Positions 52,301-60,600 of a stretch of DNA of 64,000 nt are shown here, piece by piece. Each line of letters starts with the position of its first letter. Position 1 is the stretch's first letter. The DNA lies in NCBI GenBank assembly GCA_023269675.1, contig JAHFSX010000002.1:186001-250000 (forward strand), in the 5' to 3' direction. This DNA is from Verrucomicrobiota bacterium. Lineage in GTDB: Bacteria > Verrucomicrobiota > Kiritimatiellia > RFP12 > UBA1067. The notes under the pieces are model-generated. The model searched no databases and had not been told where the DNA came from. It was given only the letters and a program-made list of their open reading frames with translations. Made by a program: the position numbers and the translations under genes.

Positions 52301-54449
52301 CACCAACAACACCTTCACCGGCGGCACCGCCATCACCAACGGCACCCTGAGCATCGTCTCCCTGCGTAACGTCGGCGAGGCCTGCTCGCTCGGCAGGCCG
52401 ACCGACACTGACAACGGCACCATCCGTTTCGGACGCCTGACGACAGGCGGCACGCTCAGCTACACGGGCACGGGCGACACGACTGACCGCACGCTCGATC
52501 TCGCAGGAACCACCGGCGGAGCCGCGATCTACAGTCAAGGTGCCGGGCTCCTCAAATTCACCAGCGACCTGACCGTCTCGGGCGGCGCGGGAAGCAAGAC
52601 CCTGACCCTGCGGGGCACCAAGTCGGGCGAGCTTGCTGGCAACCTCTCAAACGGCGCCAGCAGCATGATCTCCCTGACGAAGAACGACGCGAATGAGTGG
52701 GTGCTCTCCGGCAACAACAGCTACACGGGCACAACCACCGTGAGCTACGGCACGCTAACCTTCTCCGGCAACAACGCGTGCTCGGGCGCGATGAACGTCA
52801 ACAGCGGCACCTTGATCATTTCCGGAACGAACGCGCAGAGCGGCGGCAACTTCGTGGTCGGGAACCAGACCAGCTCGAACGCACTGGCGCGGATCCTGCC
52901 CGGCGCGCGCATCACCGGCACGGGCGGCTTCTATATCGGCAACTCGGCCAATTCATCCGCCGCAGTCTACATGACGGGAGGCGAGCTCTACCGCAACCCC
53001 TCGGGAACCGGCAGCGACTCGAACTTCGGATTGGGGCTGGGCACCGGCAGCTACGGCTACTTCAACATGAGCGACGGCACCGTCACCAACAAGCGGTGCA
53101 CGCTGGGCGGCTCGACCATCGTCTCCGCCATGGGCATCGCCCGCATCACCGGCGGCACGCTCAAGTTCTCCGAATATGTCCTGCTGGGCCGCACCAACGG
53201 CTGCGTGGGCGTCCTGACCATGGACGGCGGCACCATGGACCGCACCGGAGCGACGCAGAACTTCTCCCTCGGCCACGGCGGCGGGCGCGGCGAACTGAAC
53301 CTGACCGGCGGGTCCATCGACAACACCGGCAGAAACGTCGCCATTCGCCAGAACGGCTTAAACGTCTCCACCGGCGTCGTCAACCTCTGCGCGGGCTCGC
53401 TCACGCTGAACGCGCTGCAGAACACCGGCGGCACGGCCTGGCTGAACTTCAACGGCGCCACCCTGCGCGCGGCCGCTGCCTCGTCGGCCTTCATTCCCGC
53501 CACGATGACCCGCGTGACGGTCAACGGCCCGTTCGGCGCCTACGCGGGCGGAGCCGTCATCGACACCGCGGGCCAGAGCGTCACCGCCGCCGCCCCGCTG
53601 CAGGCCCCCGCCGGCAACGGCGTCGCCACCGTCACCCTCGCCTCGCAGGGCTCGGGCTACGTCGGCGAGCCTTACGTCTCGATCGACGGCGGCAGCGGCG
53701 AAGGCGCGACGGCCGTCGCCAACATGGAGGACGACGGCACCGGCCAAGGCACCTACCGGGTCGCCAGCGTGACCGTCACCACACCCGGCTGGAATTTCAC
53801 GTCGGCCCCCACCGTCACCTTCAGGAGCGGAGGCGCCACCAACCAGGCCGCCGCCGCCGGCGTCGCGCTCGCGGCCAACACCAGCGGCGGACTGACCAAG
53901 CTGGGCAGCGGCACGCTCACCCTGGGCGGCGCCAACACCTACGGCGGCGCGACGACCGTCAGCAACGGCACGCTCAAACTGGGCCAGGCCTTGGCGCTGC
54001 CGACCGGTACGCCCGTCGTCCTCGCGGGCGGCACGCTGGACCTGGGCGGCTTCACCGTGACGAACACGGTCAGCGGCAGCGGCACCGTCACCAACGGCAC
54101 GGTTTGCACCGAGATCTCCCCGGCCGGCACGAACGTGATCGGCACCCAGTCCTTCGCGCTGAAAGCCGCGACGCTGAAAGGCACCTACCTGGCCGATGTG
54201 GCGCAGGACGGCACCTCCGACCTCGTCAGCGTGCAGGGCACTCTGGACCTGGCCAGCCTGACCCTGCAGCTCGTGGACACCTCCCGGCTGAACCCGAGCC
54301 ACGCCTACACGCTGGTGTCCGGCACCGGCGCGCGCACCGGCGGCTTCGCGTCCACCAACCTCCCTGACAGCCGCTGGCATGTCTTGCGCGGGACCGACGG
54401 CACCGTCAAGCTGATCTTTGTCGACGGCACGCTGATGCTGCTCAAATAG
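46329..54449 (+). CDS. Giant exported beta-helix protein with autotransporter-associated (PATR) repeats, paralogue 1
   Basis: The 2706-residue protein starts MKQVARMIRRLAAVALASAL, a signal peptide ending near THAAS. It then shows the family opening SGTWNGSVDTLWTNSANWS. The body is Gly/Thr/Ser/Asn-rich right-handed beta-helix sequence, with about eleven PATR-type repeats such as GTGTWTLSGANSYSGGTS. A ~240-residue module (SETAGAL, DRNRIFIAGQP, IAARGPS, LANASAANLTVNANLADN) occurs twice, near 47730-48490 and 50590-51370. A GSGYVGEPYVSIDGGSGEGA segment lies near 53650. The protein ends FVDGTLMLLK with no C-terminal beta-barrel, LPXTG or PEP-CTERM. Its role is unknown: surface layer, adhesion or substrate capture are possible. 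ATG 46329 has GAGGTGG upstream. No frameshift is visible. Confidence 0.85.
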   Translation: MKQVARMIRRLAAVALASALFNGQWTHAASGTWNGSVDTLWTNSANWSDAPSPSGADTAAFTNAGSSRTTVDLAGLPNIKYITFDTAGAAAYTIGSGGPKSQTLVMGSNGLFQVTASAGNDQTVNASIQLGTDTATNSFTIRNDSALRMLTINGDVTGAPSGGLAGFKTLIFAGVGNTVVNGSLSKGGAAALTVTNALTTGTLTLSGSNTVRTLYMTGNAGNTIDIGAGELYLSNAGGNTLYCSQGGVINGTGKIRMSTSDTIGSTGFNYADCYVAAGKTLVINPEITGTGGFELWTATGTYVFNGINTFAAHVIFGAAGTISVSKIGNRGSATSNLGKGTTIRFGSTGKLLYTGAGETSDRILSFNTSGTLDQSGTGNLNFSTPPVFTAGAVTLTLQGSAAGTGELSGVVSNGSASASITKAGTGTWTLSAANRLAGNATVSGGTLRLAGANGGLAYATNFLVSASASLLLENSASANNGDRLRDASPVTLSGGTLAFSNDAGSASFSETAGALIITGNCTVAASQAAGGQTAALTFASLARNGAATLNFAGTGLGESDRNRIFIAGQPSGLMGTWATINGTALAAYDITRGVVPASETSDADIAARGPSVITNAPGAYVRINYDGVSGPITLSEVTAAIGTLVQNTGTDATVDTAAKTLQVDSIVIPAAKGAVTVGAAANDGTLTPATSGGSLLLANASAANLTVNANLADNGAAADLTAYGSGAVVLAGSNTFSGATTTTGGPLLLANTYALQNSTLMSAASFDDSVASHAFLLGGLSGAVSLVLEDDAASPNPVALATGNSGASTTLSGVLSGGGSLAKVGNGTLTLSGANTHSGGTAVRGGAVIASQVNALGTGPVTDDATLNLTAGAVAYTGLSTALSGTGTVNVTLGSSGNSTTLGGDYSGFTGIWNLGLNGTGGRAVMNGADSAAATINILSNGTLFCSAPTTHNAAVYLYGGNTAESYGQLRLEGNANWAGPVFLAGDITDGSDGYFGPSAGTGIVSGVISDVGGAHFVDKRGSAVLVFSGSNTYAGATWCRGGTLIVNSLKNLGEVSSLGAPTAATNNLIKLGSSSTAARLSYVGAGDTTDRTVDMAGATGAATLDQSGTGVLKFTNSLAVSGAGAKTLYLEGSTDGTGEFAGVITNGTGSAISLYKQGTGTWTLSGANSYSGGTSIGPQYSPNSGKLVLAHPKALGTGQVTFVNSVGTLEFANDGAGETPYNFTMGGGSGATLVSGVGTGSSGINHTLGDLALSLVTVNVVRASSVLSGTPSFTVTTLNLSAGGAGTTMLAPYDADLTVGSVSILSNPNPKTLRLDGTNLSSAITGCISNGPNASSVLSLLKDNTSVWTLFGSNSYGGATTVNNGTLAHYGQHTGGGATTVSGGTYALYGVHSGTGAVAVSGGTLLLAGSGGTLSSPGSLTLSANGTLMLHSTAASNNTDRLGNAVPVTLAGGTLRFSHTGGPANYSETAGGLAVASGSNTLAASQAESGNTSALTFAALSRTGGAVNFTGADLGLNDRNQILFTAAPALSGGIIGPWATADGSNFATYGAYGVTAYAGGFTELSAKGPSTIPDDASLNARISSEGTGGGIGLAGATLNSVNTLTQNTEFPATVSTASKTLLTAGLLINAGKAALTIGASAGDGTLAALTSGGELVLANSSANALTINAGLADNTAASSVSKIGSGPVVFNGACSYTGPTAINVGELLFASDYPQNLPGVISGNGTLVKSGTNLLQLLGANTYTGPTYVNAGLVRPDQNSAFGTTAAGTFIADGATLDVGCTPDVGGTRPQYGLNLGSELFTVQGKGVNELGAIINSATGGQYNAFASVALAGDTTFGAEARWDIRNGAFAMNDHRVTKLGANMLGLTSTTVTPGPLGQAAFDIKQGQVRLESNTKLNGSATNTVTVRSGAEFQLYSLAYAQAWRLILDDGAMLTAAQGSSGQNVWTGPVTLNGAAALNSGSGYYKTLSGDITGTGSLIKMGSGTTFITGTNNTFTGGTAITNGTLSIVSLRNVGEACSLGRPTDTDNGTIRFGRLTTGGTLSYTGTGDTTDRTLDLAGTTGGAAIYSQGAGLLKFTSDLTVSGGAGSKTLTLRGTKSGELAGNLSNGASSMISLTKNDANEWVLSGNNSYTGTTTVSYGTLTFSGNNACSGAMNVNSGTLIISGTNAQSGGNFVVGNQTSSNALARILPGARITGTGGFYIGNSANSSAAVYMTGGELYRNPSGTGSDSNFGLGLGTGSYGYFNMSDGTVTNKRCTLGGSTIVSAMGIARITGGTLKFSEYVLLGRTNGCVGVLTMDGGTMDRTGATQNFSLGHGGGRGELNLTGGSIDNTGRNVAIRQNGLNVSTGVVNLCAGSLTLNALQNTGGTAWLNFNGATLRAAAASSAFIPATMTRVTVNGPFGAYAGGAVIDTAGQSVTAAAPLQAPAGNGVATVTLASQGSGYVGEPYVSIDGGSGEGATAVANMEDDGTGQGTYRVASVTVTTPGWNFTSAPTVTFRSGGATNQAAAAGVALAANTSGGLTKLGSGTLTLGGANTYGGATTVSNGTLKLGQALALPTGTPVVLAGGTLDLGGFTVTNTVSGSGTVTNGTVCTEISPAGTNVIGTQSFALKAATLKGTYLADVAQDGTSDLVSVQGTLDLASLTLQLVDTSRLNPSHAYTLVSGTGARTGGFASTNLPDSRWHVLRGTDGTVKLIFVDGTLMLLK

Positions 54450-54486
54450 CGGCGGGAACACGCGGCCGCCTCCAGACGGCGACGGA

Positions 54487-54530
54487 AAACCCGGACGCGC
54501 GGACCGCACTGTCCGCGTGCCCGGGTTTTA
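54487..54530 (+). terminator. Intrinsic terminator after paralogue 1
   Basis: A long stem pairs AAACCCGG and the inner GCGGAC with GTCCGC and CCGGGTTT, closing a six-base loop and ending in TTTTAT. Confidence 0.75.
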
Positions 54531-54545
54531 TCGTCCGTGGCTTGG

Positions 54546-54574
54546 TTGACTGCCATTCTCCATTTGCGTATAGT
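54546..54574 (+). promoter_or_regulatory. Promoter of the second giant repeat-protein gene
   Basis: TTGACT (54546-54551), a 17-base spacer and TATAGT (54569-54574). The leader to ATG 54634 is about 52 bases and carries AGGTGAGG (54621-54628). Confidence 0.6.
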
Positions 54575-54633
54575 ATATCAAATTACAAATCGCTTTCGCA
54601 TGATACGGAGAGTTCCAACAAGGTGAGGTGAAC

Positions 54634-57600
54634 ATGAAGCACGCGGCAGTCTGTCTCAAGATGTCAACCATCGCCACAGCCCTGGCGCTGCTGGCCGGGA
54701 ACGTGGCCCAAGCGGCCAGCGGGACGTGGAACAGCACGGTTGCGGGATCGAACGAGTACTGGACGAACTCCCTCAACTGGAGCGCCTCGCCCTATTCCAT
54801 CAATGACGATACGGCGACGTTTAACAATGCGGGCAACGGCAGGACCAACATCAACGTCGTCGGCCTGGCCGCCATCAAGTACATCAACTTCGACAGCTCG
54901 GCCGCCGCCTATAACATCGGCACGTCGCCGGTCAACAGCCAGCCGCTGAACATGCGCAACGACGCCAACTACCGCATGCTCCTCACCTGCGCGAAGAGCC
55001 AAGTCTTCAACACCGCGATCCAGCTCGGCCCCGACAAGGCCGGCGCGAGCTACAACTTCCAGAACGACAACGCGTTCAACACCCTGACTTTCCTGGGCGA
55101 CGTCTCGTGTTTCACGAACTCCGGCACGGCCGGCGATAAAACGCTGAACCTGAACGGCGTCGGCAATATCCGCGTCTTAGGGGGCGTGAGCCGGGGCAAT
55201 GCCAATAACCTTTTCGTCAACATCAACGGCGGCGGCGCCAATGCGATGACCGGCACGAACCTCATCACCGTCCTGCGCATGAACGGCGGGTCCGGCAGCG
55301 TGCTCGACATCGGCAACGGGTACACGGTCTTCACCAACTCAAACACGAGCAGCCTCGGCGGTGAGAACCTCACGAGCACGTTCGGCGGCACGATCAACGG
55401 CACGGGCGCCTTCGTCATGACGTCGAAGCCGGGCGAGGATAACGCCGACAACCGCGTGGACGACGTCAACTCGACGCTGACCGTCAACTGCCGCCTCACC
55501 GGCTACTCCGGCTTCGAACTCTACTCGGGAGCCGGGATCGCCGGCACCTTCGCGCTGAACGGCGTCAACGATTTCGTCGGGAACGTCTTCATGAATGCGG
55601 CGGGCACCATCAGCGCGGCCAAGATCGGCAACCGCTTCTCCACCACAAGCAACCTGGGCGCGGGCTACAGGGTCCGCTTCTCGAGCTTCAACCTCGGCGG
55701 GCCCAAGCTGAAATACACGGGCGCCGGCGAGACCTCCGACCGCGTGCTCGAATTCGCGTCCCACGCCCGGCTCGAACAGGCCGGCTCGGGGCTTCTGAAT
55801 TTCTCCGCCCCGCCGATCGTGAGTGCCGCCTGCACCGTCACGCTGTCGGGGTCCACCGCCGCCGCCGGCGAGATCAGCGGCGTGGTTTCCAACGGCACGG
55901 GGACCATCGCTTTCGCAAAAGAGGGCACCGGCACCTGGACGCTCTCGGCCGCAAACGTGTTTACCGGCGCCCTCACCGTCAATGGCGGCGTGCTCAGACT
56001 GACCCAGACCAACGCCTATACGGCGGCGACCGCCGTGAACGGCGGAACCCTGGCCCTCACGGGCAACAACGGTTCCGTTCCGAACACGAGCGGCATCACG
56101 CTCGGCACGGGCGGCACGCTCCTGCTGGACAACACGCCCTCGACCAATCATGCGAACCGCGTCAAGGATACCGCAGTCGTCACCCTGAACGGCGGCACGC
56201 TGCTCTTCGCCCATACCGGCGGACCCGCCAATTACAGCGAGACCCTCGGCGCGGTCGCGGTCAGCGCCGGCGCGAGCACCATCGCGGCCTCGCGGGCCGC
56301 TTCCGGGCAGACGTCAACCCTCACCCTCACGGCGCTCACGCGCACCTCGGGCAGCGTCGATTTCGCCGGCGCCGGACTCGGCACGGACACCCGCAACCGC
56401 ATCCTGATCACCGGCCAGCCGGATGGCCTGATCGGCCCCTGGGCCACGGTCAACGGAACCTCTTTGGCGGCCTACAGCAGCACCCTCGGCATCTATCCCG
56501 CGTCCGACGCGGCCTACACGGACATCGCGGCCCGCGGGCCCTCATCGACCATCGCGGACAGCGCCGGCAGCAACGTGCGCATCAACAGTGCCGGCTCCTC
56601 CGGGCCCATCGACCTCAGCGCCGCCACCACCACCGTCGCCAGCCTGCTCCAGAACACCGCGACCGACGCCACGGTGGCCACGGCCGACAAGACCCTGCGG
56701 GTCACCAGCGTGATCGTTCCCGCCGGAAAAGCCAGCGTGACGCTCGGCGCCGCCGCCGGCGACGGAACGGTCGCGCCGGCCACGGCCGGAGGCGGACTCA
56801 CCCTCGCGAACGACGGCGCCGCGCCGCTCACCGTCAACGCGGTCATCGCCAACCACACCACCGCCTCGGCGCTGAACACAGCCGGATCCGGCACGGTGAC
56901 GCTAACCGCCGCGAACACCTTCTCCGGCGCGACGTCCATCGGCGCAGGCTCCCTGGTGCTGGCCCACAGCAACGCCCTCCAAAACAGCACGCTCACCCTC
57001 GGCGCCACCGGAACGCCCGTCTTCGACAGCGCGGTCGCCGGCCATGCGTTCACGCTCGGCGCGCTCTCGGGCTTGCGCGACCTCGCGTTGGCGGATAACG
57101 CCTCGGGCCCCGTCGCCCTGGCGGTCGGGCAGAACAACGCCAGCACCGCCTACAGCGGCGTCCTGAGCGGCGACGGCAGCCTGACGAAACAAGGCACGGG
57201 CACACTGACCCTCTCCGGCGCGAACACCTTCCGCGGCGGCGCCACGATCAGCGCGGGTCGGGTTTCCGCCAACCACATGCTCGCGCTCGGCAGCGGCCCA
57301 GTCGCGAACAACGGCACCTTGGACCTCACCGCAGCCCCGGTCACCTATTCGGGGCTCTCCGTCAGCCTGAGCGGCTCGGGAACCAATAACGTCACGATGG
57401 CCAGCAATCTGGCAGGCGGCACGGCGAACTTCAACGGCGACTACTCCGGGTTCACGGGCCTGTGGAATCTCGGTGTCGGCGTCGGGGCTACGGGCAGCAA
57501 AGTCGTCATGAACGGCAGGGACAACGCGGCGGCCGCCATCGTCGTGCGCACGAACGCGACGCTGTACTGCTCGGCGGCCATGCGCCACAGCGCGGCGCTC

Positions 57601-60600
57601 ACGTTGCAGGGCGGAAACACCGGCGACAGCTACGGCCAGCTCCGCCTCGACGGCAACAGCGAATGGTTCGGGCCGATCCTTCTCGCGGGCGTAATCACCG
57701 ACGCCAACGACGGCCTCCTCGGCTGCGCCAGCGGCACCGGCTACATCAGCGGACAGATCACCGACGGCGGCGTAAGCTATCCGGTCAGCAAGCTGGGCGG
57801 CGGCACCCTCGCGCTCCTCGGCACCAACAACCTGTTCAGCGGGCAGCTCTGGAACCGGGCCGGCACGCTCCGCGCTTCCTCGATCCGGAACATTGGGCAG
57901 CCCAGCTCGCTCGGCGCGCCGACCTCCCTGACCAACGGCCTGATCAAGCTCGGCACAGGCTCCACCAGCGCGGCCCTCGCCTACGCCGGCATGGGCGACA
58001 CCTCGGACCGCGGCATCGACCTGGCCAGCACCACCGCCACGATCACGCTCGACCACTCGGGCACCAACCTCTGGAAGATGACCGGCGCCGTCACCAACAC
58101 GGGCGCGGGCGGCAAGCAGCTGCGCCTGCAGGGCAGCGTAACCGCGACCGGGGAGCTCGCCGGCGTGATCTCGGACTACAGCTCCGCCTACTCCAACAAT
58201 CTGTTCAAGACGGGTGCCGGCGCATGGACCCTGTCGGCCGACAACACGTTCAAGGGCAATGTCGTGGTCGATGATGGCGCGCTCCGCGTCACGCGGAGCG
58301 AAGCGTTCGGCAACTGGCCCAAGACCGTGCAGGCGGCCAACAATGCGAACGGCGCAAGCCCCCATTTCCACTTGGACGGCACGGCGGGTGACCTGACCAT
58401 CCCCGCCACCATCACCTTCAAGACCAGCAACTCCCGTGTCGGCGCAATCTTCAACGAGGGCGGAAACAACGCGATCCTGGGCCCGGTCCAGCTGATCGGC
58501 GGCGACGGCGACACGATCCTGAACTCGGTGTCCGGCAAACTGACCGTGGCGGGCAGCGTCACGGCCCCGTTCGACACCAGCCGCCAACTCCGCCTGTGGG
58601 GCAACGGCGACGGCGAAATCTCGGGCGCCATCGCCAACGGCTTGACCGCCGCGTTGCCCGTGTACAAGGAGCAGGGCACCGGCACCTGGACGCTGTCCGG
58701 CGCCAATACCTACAGCGGCATCACCTACGCGAACAACGGCACGCTCGTGATCGGCGGGGCGAACGGCGCGGTCGCCGGCGGCGTGACGGTCGGCGGCGGC
58801 ACCCTCGTCATCAGCAACGCGCCTTCCGCCAACAGCGGCAACCGCCTGTCCAACTCCGGCGCGGTCACCCTCAACGGCGGCGCGCTCCGCTTCGCACACC
58901 CCGGCGGCGCAGCCGACTACGGCGAGACCGCCGGCGCGCTTGCCGTCGGCACCGGCCAGACCACGGTCGAGACCTCGCAGGCCGACGCGGGCCAGACGTC
59001 GGCGCTGACCTTCGCCTCGCTTACGCGCACCGGCGCGGGCTCCGTCAACTTCGCGGGCGCGGGACTGGGCGCGGCGGACAACCGCAACCGCATCCTCTTC
59101 ACCTCGGCCCCGGCGCCGGTCAACGGCATCCTCGGGCCGTGGGCCATGTACAACGGTACGAACTTCGCCACCTACGACAACACGCTCGGCGTGATCCCGG
59201 CCGGCAACGACATCTACACCGATATCTCCGCCAAAGGCCCCTCCGCGATCCCCAATAGCGCCACCGCCAACGCGCGCATCAATGCGGAGGGCACCGAGGG
59301 CCCGATCACGTTGGAGAGCGAGACGGCCAACAGCGTCTACACCCTGATGCAAAACACCGAGTGGGCCGCCTCCGTCGGCCTGACCAACCAGACGCTGCTG
59401 ACCTCCGGCATCCTCATCGGCGAGGGCAAGGCGGACCTCACCATCGGCACCAACACGACGGACGGGCTTCTGATGCCTCTGACGTCCGGCGGCAACCTCC
59501 TGCTCGCCAACTATGCGGCGGGCACGCTGACGGTCAATGTTCCGGTCACGAACAACGGCACGGCCTCGTCCCTCGGCAAGGCGGGCCCCGGGCCCGTGAG
59601 CTTAAACGGCGCGCTGGGCTACACCGGCCCGACGGTGATCGGCGAGGGCGAACTGACCCTGGCGAGCGCGTCCACGCAGACCTTCGCCAGCGTCATCAGC
59701 GGCGACGGATCGCTGGCCAAGGACGGGTCCGGCCGCCTCGCGCTGAACGCGGCCAACACGTACAACGGGCAGACAACCCTCCGCAACGGCACCCTGCTGG
59801 TCATGAACAATGCGGCTTTGGGCACCGCGCTCAACGGGACAGTCGCCGCCGCCGGCAGCACCCTCGACGTCGGCGGCAGCGGAACCGCTCAGGCGATCAA
59901 CCTCGGCGGAGAGGCCATCGCGGTCAGCGGCGCGGGCGTCAACGGCCGCGGCGCGATCGTCAACTCCTCGAACCTTTCGCAGTACAACGCGATCCGCTAC
60001 CTGACCCTGAACGGCGACACGACCTTCGGCGGCGAGCAAAGCGGCGGCCGCTGGGACGTCCGCACGTCTGACTCGACCAAACCCGCATCTTTCAACATGA
60101 ACGGGTATACGGTCACCAAAGTCGGCTCCAACTATGTCGGCCTGACCAGCGTGCCGGTCGCCAACCCCGGCAACGTCGTCATCGCCGAAGGCATGTTTAC
60201 GCTTGAAGGGAGCACCTCTCTCGGCGGCGGTCCGGCGAACGTGATGACCGTTCAGAACGGCGCCTGGTTCGACATCTACAACACCGCGGTACCCGTGCCC
60301 TGGAGCCTCGTGATGAACGACGGCGCGCGCTTCTTCTCCCGGGGCGGAAACTCCACCGCGCTCAACATCTGGGCCGGACCGGCCGCCCTCAACGGCACGG
60401 CCTGGTTCGACACGGCCTCCTCCACAATCGCCACCCTCGCCGGCGACGTGAGCGGCAGCGGTTCGCTGGTCAAAGTCGGCTCGGGGACCCTCTACCTCAC
60501 CGGCACAAACAACACCTACAGCGGCGGCACCTACGTCAGCAACAACTGGCTGTACGCGTGGAGTCCGGGATCACTGCCCTCTTACGCCTCGCCCGGCAAG

